From Candidatus Sulfurimonas marisnigri (GTDB lineage Bacteria; Campylobacterota; Campylobacteria; Campylobacterales; Sulfurimonadaceae): a DNA stretch of 64,000 nucleotides. Location: assembly GCF_015265475.1 (NCBI RefSeq), contig NZ_CP054493.1, positions 2,170,001 through 2,234,000 of the forward strand, given 5' to 3'. Both the position numbers and the translations under genes were made by a program. Of the stretch, positions 55,701-63,958 are shown piece by piece (the stretch's first letter is position 1; every line of letters starts with the position of its first letter). The notes beneath the pieces were generated by a model. The model was not told the origin of the DNA and did no database searches. It saw nothing but the letters and a program-made list of their open reading frames with translations.

Positions 55701-55939
55701 GGTAATTTTTTCTTAGTATACATTTTATATTTGAAAATATTTCCAATAATACTGATACCTAAAAGTACCTGCACTGCTTCAAACCAACGTGTACTATAAA
55801 CTAGTGCCCATGAAGTATTTATACCATGATCATTCTCTATAAATGTTGCAACTCCACTAGCTACTGCAAATATAAGAATCAAAACTACCATTAATTTCAT
55901 CGAAATTAAAAGTGACCATATCTTTTTAATAAGTGTCAT
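52787..55939 (-). CDS. ccsBA: Fused cytochrome c synthase CcsBA (ResB-CcsA)
   Basis: System II haem lyase that moves haem to the periplasm and joins it to apocytochromes c. The N-terminal half is ResB-like (helices, then a large periplasmic domain); the middle has a second periplasmic part ([17 protein letters not shown]); the C-terminal half is CcsA with [20 protein letters not shown], the haem-handling WWD motif, and several conserved His. The ATG at 55939 with AAGGA is used, giving 1050 residues; the frame extends 44 codons further without support. Related to Wolinella NrfI/CcsA1/CcsA2. Confidence 0.9.
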   Translation of the reverse strand: [1050 protein letters not shown]

Positions 55940-56060
55940 AATTTTTCCTTTATATGAATACAAAACAATAGTTTGAGTGTACCAGATACTTACCACATAA
56001 TGGTTAATGCGTAATAACTTTGAAGATTTTTCGAGATGATTTATAGAGGAGAAAGTACAC

Positions 56061-56098
56061 TTGGACACCAATGATAATGATTAATCACATTGTATCCA
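56061..56098. promoter_or_regulatory. Possible Fur box inside an imperfect hairpin upstream of ccsBA
   Basis: GATAATGAT-T-AATCA (56073-56086) matches the first half of the Fur consensus GATAATGATAATC with one extra base. It sits inside an imperfect stem from TTGGACACCAATG to CATTGTATCCAA. It is about 135 bases upstream of the ccsBA start and 17 bases past the protease stop. The rest of 55940-56114 shows nothing definite. Confidence 0.35.
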
Positions 56099-56114
56099 AA
56101 GCATATTTTTTACA

Positions 56115-59100
56115 TTATTTGTTTCTAACACATCTAGCTATACCAGAGCCTGTCGTTTTATTCGCTGTTCCTGGATCTCCAGAATAAAAGTCTAAATATT
56201 TTACATCTGTAGTTGGTCTCTCTACTGAAGTACTACTCCAATATATATCCATTTCACCTGTTTGAAATACACTATTTAAGAATGGTGTAGTACCTTCATC
56301 ACCACGATCTACTATACTTTCAAGTTCAGTTATTGTTGGAAGTCTCCAGTCTGTAAATGTGGCTAAACTCAATCCTGTACAGTAATCAACAGCACTCTGC
56401 CAGTTTGTTTTAGTATTGTAGTTATTATCTTGCCAAACGAGAGCTGTTGAATTCATATTAACTATACCTGATGGAATATCTGCTTCATCAGCACCTGCTT
56501 CGCTTCCTCTTGAACTTCTAACACATCTTACATAATCACTATTTAATTTTCCATAGTGGTTTACAGAACCATTGTTAAATCTAACATCTAATGCTCTATT
56601 GGAATCACCACTATATGTCTCAGAACTCCAAAAATATCCACTAACTATGTTTTGAAAGATACTTTCATCTTCATCAATCTCATCAGCAAGGCTTTTTAAC
56701 TCATTTACATCTGGAAGATACCAATCATCATACCCGCCTAAAGTGCTATCTGCACAATATGTTTTTGCAGAACTCCATGTTTTTGTTGTTAGCACATCTG
56801 CATCATCCTGCCAGACAAGGCTTGATTCACCAAGTACAACAACTTCTTTTGTGTTATCTCTAACATTATCACCGCTTGAGTCTACTGCTGTTGTAAAAGT
56901 TCTAGTTGCCTGACTTCCCATACCATTACTTGTAGTCGCACCTACTACGCCACCATTTACATTTATTGTGTATGTATGATTATATGTTAGTGATGAGCTT
57001 GGAGTGAATGTAGCAGTGTATCCGTCATATGTAACGGTTCCGGGAATACTTGTGCTTGATTCATTTCTAAGAACAATATTTGAAGTTGACATACCACCGG
57101 CGACCATCGCTTCACTAAATCTAATGCTAATTGATGAGTCTATTAAAACACTGATTGCATCATCCTCTGGGACACTATAGCAAATAGTTGGATTTGCTGT
57201 CTGCGTACAAGCTGAAGCGACTGTAGTAAAAATTGTGTCAGACTGTGAAGCCAAACCATTAGCAGATAAATCTTGGACACCTGTTGTTACTCTAACGCTA
57301 TAGACTTCATCGATAGCATAATTTGCAGTAGGGGTAAAAGTTGCTACATTGTTACTTAAAGATACCGTTCCTGCTACCACATCATTATTAGAATCTTTTA
57401 CTATTATATTAGATGTGGTAATAGTAGAAGCTTTCATCTCTTCACTGAACGTTATTGTAACAGCTGAATTTAAAACTACATCTTCTTCATTATTCGCCGG
57501 AGAAATAGAGCTTATAGTAGGAGGTGTTGTCTCAGGTGCCTGTGTTGTAAAAGTTGATGTGAAAGTTGATGCAAGATTATTTGCAGAAGCATCTTGTACA
57601 CCTGTCTCAACTCTTATGGTATAAGTTTTTGAAAAATCCATATATGCATCAGGTATGAATGTAGCGGTATTTCCGCTCAGACTAACACTTCCGGAGATTG
57701 GCGTAGCACCATCAAGTAACCTTATATTGGTTGTATTTATAGTTGATGCATTCATCGTTTCATTAAATGTGACTTGAACATTTCCTTTGAAGTCTACTCC
57801 GCTAGCTCCATCAGCCGGATTGGTTGAGCTGACAACCGGAGGAACACTCTCTGGTAAAACTGTACTAAAAGAAGAAGTAAAGTTCGATGCTATTGCATTG
57901 CCAAGTGCATCTTTAACCCCTGTTGTTACAGTTAATGTATATGTTGTATTATCAGCCAAATCTACACTAGGTGTAAATGTAACCGTATTTCCGCTGACGC
58001 CGACACTTCCTGTCACTCCATTATCCATTGAAATGTTTGATGTTGTCAACGTAGAAGCATCCATAGCCTCGTTGAATGTAAATACTACAGTAGTATTTTT
58101 AGCAACTAACGTTGCTCCGCTTGCAGGTGAAATAGGAGTGTTTACAGTTGGTCCTGTCTTATCAAATGTAACCGAGCTTCCATCCGTCGTAGTGCTCACT
58201 GCACTTGCAGCATTACCAGCTGTATCTCTAGCTGTTATTAAAAAAGCAATATTTCCGTTATTTGTAGCTGTAGTCATCGTGTATTTAGCTGTATAAGTTG
58301 TACCACTCACAAGTGCTATCGTTGCACTCTGCCCAGCAATAGTAGCTGTAGTCGCACCTACATCTAATGCTTCATTTGCAGTAAATGTTACAGTTATCTG
58401 ATTTGTAGGTCTTGCTTTTGTACTATCGGCACTATTGTTTGATGCCATAGATACTGATGTTAGTGTTGGAGGAGTACTATCTGAAATAGTGGTGAAGTAA
58501 TAATTTCTATTACTACTCAAGTTATCACCGCCACCAGATATACTTGTGGTAAATCTTATTCTATAAGTAGTACCCATTGTTAAAGAAGTAGGAAAAGTAA
58601 CCGTAATATCTCTACCAGAAGAACTATAACTTAATGGAACATTCCAACATGAAGTATTGTTTGTAGTACAAGTAATATCTGCAGTTGACATCTTTACCCA
58701 ACTAGCATTTGCTGTATTAGTAACCGTACTACTAGATAAACTTTGACCAGCTCTACCAACAAAAGTAGGTTGAAGCTCTATCCCTGTTGTTGGACTACCA
58801 CTGCTTGTAGAAAGGCCTGGTGTAATTGATGTCCAACCAAAACTACCTCTATACTCGACATCAACTTCTACCCTATCAGGGTCAGCATTTGTCACCTCTG
58901 CCTCTTCTACAGTAATATCAACCGATGCAGGAACGTCGCCTATCGCCAGTAAAGCTGCATGTGCATTTATCTTACCGTATGCATATTGGCTATTCCAACC
59001 ATTTTCATTATACGTCACATCACCAATCTTGTCTGTGCTATTTATAAGAATATGTCTTATTTGAGCAGGAGATAAATCTGGTTTTTCACTAAGTAATAGC

Positions 59101-60536
59101 GCTACAACTCCTGATACAATTGGTGCAGAAGCAGATGTTCCTTTTAAAAATGTATAGTTTTTGTTAACTATTCCTAAATCACTACCATTTCTACCAGTGT
59201 ATCCCATCTCGTCTGTTGTAACTATACCAATATTATTTCCAGAAGGAGCCAAAATATCTATGTTTTTTCCATAGTTCGAATTTTGAGTTTTATTGTTTGT
59301 TTCACTACTTGCGCCAACACCTATAACCCAAGGAAGTTCAGACTCATCACTAATACCTTCACTATCCAAATCTTTACCTAAGTTACCAGAAGCAAATACA
59401 ACTGTTATACCATCATCATAAAGCTCTTTTATCTTTACACTTACGGCTTCTGACACACTCTCAGTACCCCAACTACAACTAACTACATGTGCGCCATGTA
59501 TTCTAGCATATTCAAAAGCATCTATAAGGGTTAAATCACTGTTATTTTCGCCTTCACCTATTGCTATAAGCAAAAGTTTTGCGTCAGGTGCTACCCCGAC
59601 AACCCCTTTGTTATTTGCAGATGCACCAACAATTCCAGAAACTGCTGTTCCATGAGCAGATGTTAATTCGCTATCAAAAACAATACTTGAGCCTGTTTTT
59701 GCATTGTAAGTCGCTACTATATTGTCTTTTAAGTCTTCGTGTGTTGTGTTAAAACTATCATCAATCACTGCAACTAAAACACCTTGACCTCTTGTTATTT
59801 CCCAAGCTGATTTAATATTTACAGAAGCACTGCTATCTATGCCATTTGAAGTAGTAAAATTATTATTGTGATCTTCAATGTGCCATGCATATTTATAATA
59901 TTCATCTGCAATCGCTTGACCTACTGTAGATATACCAGCAGCAACAAAAGCTTGAATTTCATCAAAGTCAAATAACGAAGTTTCCTCTTCCACTATTTGT
60001 GTTGCATTACTATCAACATCCGCTGGAACAATTCCACCAGCTATTATAATAGCCTCATTCATCGTAGTTCTTGCCTCAGTTTCACTAACTAAAACAATAT
60101 CAAGTGCATCTTGTATTGTTGTATTAAAATCAACATTTGAAAAATTTGTATCAGCAGGTATATTTGCTTCTAAAGCAGTATCTATCACTATAACACCTGA
60201 TACACTACCCGTATCCACAGACTGAAGAAGTCTTGCAAGGTTAATTGCAGCAACATTATTATTAGTAAATAAAGAGTAAGGAGTAATCGCTGTTTCTTGT
60301 GCAGATGATGTACCGATTTCAACTGAGCCTATAAAAAATGTTACACTATCCCCGATGATACATGTATACTCACCATTGGAGTTGGTTGTGCCTGTTGTTC
60401 CAGATGAACATGTATAACCCAAACCTTGAACAGGAGCATCAACAAACTGACCTGTCACAGTCCCTGAACCATCACCTTCGCCACATCCAGTTAATGAAAA
60501 AAGAATTAAAAAAGATATAATTATTGAACGTATCAT
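56115..60536 (-). CDS. Giant lipoprotein subtilase with Ig-like and DUF1566 repeats
   Basis: Lipobox LTGC (Cys18). Order: a carboxypeptidase-regulatory-like beta unit (22-90); an S8 peptidase domain (about 215-530) with the triad Asp259 (AVIDD), His295 (AHGTA) and Ser468 (GTSASAP); beta modules; four to five Big_5 Ig-like repeats with the recurring P..GA..V....V.F.E.M.AST pattern (about 720-1180); and two DUF1566 domains with DWYLPDVNEL and DWRLPTITEL (about 1210-1473). It is probably held in the outer membrane and displays the modules outside. Substrate unknown. No propeptide is present; it appears to be encoded by the overlapping upstream gene. Confidence 0.85.
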   Translation of the reverse strand: MIRSIIISFLILFSLTGCGEGDGSGTVTGQFVDAPVQGLGYTCSSGTTGTTNSNGEYTCIIGDSVTFFIGSVEIGTSSAQETAITPYSLFTNNNVAAINLARLLQSVDTGSVSGVIVIDTALEANIPADTNFSNVDFNTTIQDALDIVLVSETEARTTMNEAIIIAGGIVPADVDSNATQIVEEETSLFDFDEIQAFVAAGISTVGQAIADEYYKYAWHIEDHNNNFTTSNGIDSSASVNIKSAWEITRGQGVLVAVIDDSFNTTHEDLKDNIVATYNAKTGSSIVFDSELTSAHGTAVSGIVGASANNKGVVGVAPDAKLLLIAIGEGENNSDLTLIDAFEYARIHGAHVVSCSWGTESVSEAVSVKIKELYDDGITVVFASGNLGKDLDSEGISDESELPWVIGVGASSETNNKTQNSNYGKNIDILAPSGNNIGIVTTDEMGYTGRNGSDLGIVNKNYTFLKGTSASAPIVSGVVALLLSEKPDLSPAQIRHILINSTDKIGDVTYNENGWNSQYAYGKINAHAALLAIGDVPASVDITVEEAEVTNADPDRVEVDVEYRGSFGWTSITPGLSTSSGSPTTGIELQPTFVGRAGQSLSSSTVTNTANASWVKMSTADITCTTNNTSCWNVPLSYSSSGRDITVTFPTSLTMGTTYRIRFTTSISGGGDNLSSNRNYYFTTISDSTPPTLTSVSMASNNSADSTKARPTNQITVTFTANEALDVGATTATIAGQSATIALVSGTTYTAKYTMTTATNNGNIAFLITARDTAGNAASAVSTTTDGSSVTFDKTGPTVNTPISPASGATLVAKNTTVVFTFNEAMDASTLTTSNISMDNGVTGSVGVSGNTVTFTPSVDLADNTTYTLTVTTGVKDALGNAIASNFTSSFSTVLPESVPPVVSSTNPADGASGVDFKGNVQVTFNETMNASTINTTNIRLLDGATPISGSVSLSGNTATFIPDAYMDFSKTYTIRVETGVQDASANNLASTFTSTFTTQAPETTPPTISSISPANNEEDVVLNSAVTITFSEEMKASTITTSNIIVKDSNNDVVAGTVSLSNNVATFTPTANYAIDEVYSVRVTTGVQDLSANGLASQSDTIFTTVASACTQTANPTICYSVPEDDAISVLIDSSISIRFSEAMVAGGMSTSNIVLRNESSTSIPGTVTYDGYTATFTPSSSLTYNHTYTINVNGGVVGATTSNGMGSQATRTFTTAVDSSGDNVRDNTKEVVVLGESSLVWQDDADVLTTKTWSSAKTYCADSTLGGYDDWYLPDVNELKSLADEIDEDESIFQNIVSGYFWSSETYSGDSNRALDVRFNNGSVNHYGKLNSDYVRCVRSSRGSEAGADEADIPSGIVNMNSTALVWQDNNYNTKTNWQSAVDYCTGLSLATFTDWRLPTITELESIVDRGDEGTTPFLNSVFQTGEMDIYWSSTSVERPTTDVKYLDFYSGDPGTANKTTGSGIARCVRNK

Positions 60537-60922
60537 CTTGCTCTCCTTAACTTAATAAAGTTTGGTTGAGCAAAAACTGTATCGCTGTCTTCATGAAGGA
60601 CAGCAGCGGTTTCAAAAACATTTTCACCACCCAAAACTTTTAGTAGATATAAATCACCACCCAACTTTCTCAAAATCTCGACATTACATTTGGACAAGAG
60701 AGAGTGTATGTCAGAATGACGGCTTAGCTGAACAATTATTTTGTCATCTACTCCGACAACATTAGAATCAGCAGTTTTTTTATAGTAAACAACACCACTT
60801 TGTGACTTAGCATTTACAGCCAACTCTTCTACGAAAACCTTTTGTCCGGAATCATAAAAATACAATGATGAAGCATTCAAAAGAGAGAAAATCGAAACTA
60901 AAATAATTAAAATTTTATTCAT
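60533..60922 (-). CDS. Separate subtilase propeptide-like protein
   Basis: 129 residues with a signal peptide (MNKILIILVSIFSLLNA). The C-terminal half, GGDLYLLKVLGGENVFETAAVL then VFAQPNFIKL, matches the end of subtilase propeptides (fervidolysin-like, with the A-x-PN stretch). In most subtilases this is fused before the catalytic domain. Here it is a separate gene overlapping the protease gene by 4 bases (ATGA). An in-trans folding helper or inhibitor is inferred. Confidence 0.7.
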   Translation of the reverse strand: MNKILIILVSIFSLLNASSLYFYDSGQKVFVEELAVNAKSQSGVVYYKKTADSNVVGVDDKIIVQLSRHSDIHSLLSKCNVEILRKLGGDLYLLKVLGGENVFETAAVLHEDSDTVFAQPNFIKLRRAR

Positions 60923-60955
60923 AACAGAACCCCTTGTTATTAACTTTATCTAACT

Positions 60956-60984
60956 ATCATACCATATTTTTCATAAAGAATCAA
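60956..60984 (-). promoter_or_regulatory. Promoter of the propeptide-protease operon
   Basis: Read leftward: -35 TTGATT (60984-60979), a 17-base spacer, -10 TATGAT (60961-60956), then AAGGGG before the ATG at 60922. One of the few places here with both hexamers. Confidence 0.55.
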
Positions 60985-61011
60985 TATTAGTTATTAATGC
61001 TAATTAAAAAA

Positions 61012-62346
61012 TTATTTTATAACTTTTCTAAAGAGGTTTAACAGTAAGCCAAGAGTAAGTAAAACGTAACCTAAATAAATCCAAAAAATTCCAGGATTAT
61101 AATTTACTGTAAAGATGGTGCTGTTTTTATTCTCAAATTTTGTCTGAAAAAGTCTGTAACCGTTATATGAAAATGGTTCATTTATACTAAGTTTTGCTTC
61201 TATATTTTTACCGCTATCAATTATATTTATATAACTAAAATAGTTCTCTACATCATTAGAACCGGGGTAATGTTTAACCTTAAAATCACTCAAATATACT
61301 TCAAAAGGGAGAGTAGTCATCTTTTTACCCCAGCGAATATTTACTTTTGTATTTTCATTAAGCCATATCTCTTTTGCATATCCACCAAAATATCTATCTT
61401 TTTCTACTAAAACAATCTCTCTCTTTATTCCACCATACTCTATCTTTGCAAGCATTACTGTGTTAGTGTTTTTAGACTTCTCTTCTTGCGGTACGGCTAC
61501 TATACTTCCAATTGTAGTTGCTTCACTTGCCAAAATACCAATGCTGTCAGTTATATAGTACAAAATACCTTGAGAAAAATCATGTATGCTACTTGTGTTG
61601 TACTCTTCGCCAAAATTTGACTTAATGAGTATATTTGATTTAAAATGTTGTGATTTTTTATCATTTGCTTCTATTTTAAAATAAGGTTTAGTTTTATCTT
61701 TTGGCTCCATATTAAAAAGTAATTCAAAGTCATCAAACTGTAGCTTACCCAAATCTTCAAGGTAATATTTTTCTCTTTTAATATTATCTTTTATAATTTC
61801 AAATGCCATAGCCCCTCTTTTTGTCACATCTCCTGAGCCTTTTCTGAGAACTTCAAGCTTTGCATTATTTGAGTAGTACCCGCGTTTTATCTTAAACTCT
61901 CTACCGTCTAAATCAAAACTGCCATCAAAAGCACCATCTTTTCCCTCTTGAGAATAATCTTTTGTTTGTCCATTTTTCGTTACATGTAGACTCATAAAAT
62001 AATCACCGGAGAGCATAATATTTCTACTCATACCTTTTGTAACATACAGGTCTGCTTTATAGCCGTAGTTTTTAGATAAAAAAGAACCGACTAAAATAAT
62101 CAAAAAAGAGATGTGAAATAAAAACAGACCAAGCTTTTTTAACTTGTACATCTTTGCTCTAAAGATAGCTACTATTAAAAACAGAGCTAAAACACCTTGC
62201 AAAGACCAGAACCATAAAGCATCATAGATATACTCTCTTGCCATACTATGTGAAGAGCTGTTTTCTATAAACGTTCCAGTAGCAATAGACAAAGCATAAA
62301 TTGCCACAAAAACAAGTGCCACTTTCATAGAAAAGAGCTTATACAT
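61012..62346 (-). CDS. ccsB: ResB-like cytochrome c assembly protein (CcsB)
   Basis: 444 residues: three helices at the N-terminus, a large periplasmic domain, and a last helix (FWIYLGYVLLTLGLLLNLF). The segment RLFQTKFENKNSTIFTVNYNPGIFWIYLGY parallels [26 protein letters not shown] in the fused CcsBA, here given in pieces. It is the partner of the CcsA protein encoded just upstream, which it overlaps by 8 bases. Confidence 0.85.
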   Translation of the reverse strand: MYKLFSMKVALVFVAIYALSIATGTFIENSSSHSMAREYIYDALWFWSLQGVLALFLIVAIFRAKMYKLKKLGLFLFHISFLIILVGSFLSKNYGYKADLYVTKGMSRNIMLSGDYFMSLHVTKNGQTKDYSQEGKDGAFDGSFDLDGREFKIKRGYYSNNAKLEVLRKGSGDVTKRGAMAFEIIKDNIKREKYYLEDLGKLQFDDFELLFNMEPKDKTKPYFKIEANDKKSQHFKSNILIKSNFGEEYNTSSIHDFSQGILYYITDSIGILASEATTIGSIVAVPQEEKSKNTNTVMLAKIEYGGIKREIVLVEKDRYFGGYAKEIWLNENTKVNIRWGKKMTTLPFEVYLSDFKVKHYPGSNDVENYFSYINIIDSGKNIEAKLSINEPFSYNGYRLFQTKFENKNSTIFTVNYNPGIFWIYLGYVLLTLGLLLNLFRKVIK

Positions 62347-63958
62347 TTTTTCTATCCTTGTACGAAATAGCCACTAAACCAAAGAGGCTTAAAGCACCAA
62401 TATAAGCATACCAAGGTACACGAGAACCACTGTCGCTTGCATATACATGTATAGCGTCAAAAAAGTAGTTTACACCAAAATATGTCATTAAAATAGTACT
62501 AAATCCCAAAACCGACATTACAGAAAAGAGATAAACCCCGCTTCTCTTTGCAATAAATCTAAAATGGAGTATGAACATATAAACTAGTATAGAGATAAAT
62601 GACCAAGCCTCTTTAGGGTCCCATGCCCAGACTCTTCCCCACGATTCATTTGCCCATACGCTTCCAAGCAGTGTACCGATTACCAAAAGAGAGAGACCAA
62701 AAATCATAGATGCTTCATTTGTTTTATAAGACTCTTTGATTTGTTTAGCTACATGTAGAGAGTTTTTAGAAAATTTAAAAAGCACAAGAGTGATAATTCC
62801 AAGCATAAAACTTAAGGCCAAAAATGCGTATGAGGCACTAATAATCGCTACATGTATAACAAGCCAGATAGATTGCAAACTTGAACTAAGTGTTGTTATT
62901 CTAGGGTCAATCCAGCTTAGATGAGCCGCAAAAAGCATAACTCCAGCCATAAATGTAGTAACTCCAAGAGCAAAGTTTGATTTCTTAGAAAATATCAACC
63001 CAACAAGCAAGATTGCCCAAGCTATAAATATCATAGATTCATAAGCATTTGTCCATGGCGCGTGAGTGCTGATGTACCATCTTAGCCCAAGATTAAAACT
63101 ATACAGAGCAAAAAGTCCATATAAAATAAAATTAGCACTTTTTTCAATCAACATGTAGTTTTTTTCTCTAAGCACTTTTATAAAACTTAGAACTAATAAT
63201 AAGAGTCCAACTATTATATAAAATGGATAAATTTTCTCAAATATCAAAATCTTGTTATAAAAAAGTTCAGCGTCCACTTTTTCTTTAGTTAGTAAAACCT
63301 TAGAACCATAAAGCTTTTGAAACTCAGCAATCTTTTTAACCATCTCTTTGGCTAAATCAACATCGCCACTGATTAAAGCTTTTTTATTTAAAACCAAGAT
63401 TTTTTGAACGTCAAACTTTTGTGAACCACTAAATTTTTCTTCATATGTTTTTGGAGACAACCAACTGTTTTTTTCATCATTAGCCAATGGGAAGATTTTT
63501 AAATAGCCTTGAGTGTAAACATACTTAGCAACTTGAAGTTTTTCATCTATTTTTAACAGCTCTTTATCATAAGCTGTTCTTTGGCTTGCCTCTTTTTTGT
63601 TTGCCTCAGCAACTTCAAGCATCAAAGTATAAATACCATCTTTGTAAAAATCATTATAACTTTGCACTTTTGAATTGTATTCAAGCATAGGAACTTTTTT
63701 CCAAAACTCTGGAGCAAAAGTCATCCCTAAAACAACTTGATTATGATTAAGCCCAAACAACTCTTTTTTTCTTGTAAGTTTATTTAAAACATCCATATTT
63801 AGAGTGTCAAGCGGTTTCATACGGCCATCGCCGCTTTGAACACTCAAGCGGGAAAAAACCTCAGCATAACCTTTATCTAACTGGTATTTTAAAACATCAT
63901 CTTTTACGAAAGAAAAAAGCATGGTTGTAAAAAATAATAAAATTAAAAAAAATCGCAT
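62339..63958 (-). CDS. ccsA: CcsA-like cytochrome c haem lyase subunit
   Basis: 539 residues: a signal or anchor helix, a periplasmic part with [19 protein letters not shown] (paralogous to [17 protein letters not shown] of the fused protein), then about eight helices with the WWD motif [20 protein letters not shown]. With the next gene it makes a second system II, probably for a special haem site or cytochrome set. AGAGGAT precedes the ATG. Confidence 0.85.
   Translation of the reverse strand: [539 protein letters not shown]

Noticed and set aside
57349-58296. Long plus-strand open frames opposite the subtilase gene (up to 169 codons)
   Set aside because: They are antisense to the Ig-like repeats, whose Thr/Ser/Val-rich codons leave few stops on the other strand. 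No ribosome site and low-complexity products.
56600-58500. Repeats in the subtilase gene as a CRISPR array
   Set aside because: They are divergent protein-domain repeats of about 90-105 codons in an open frame, not short identical repeats with unique spacers.
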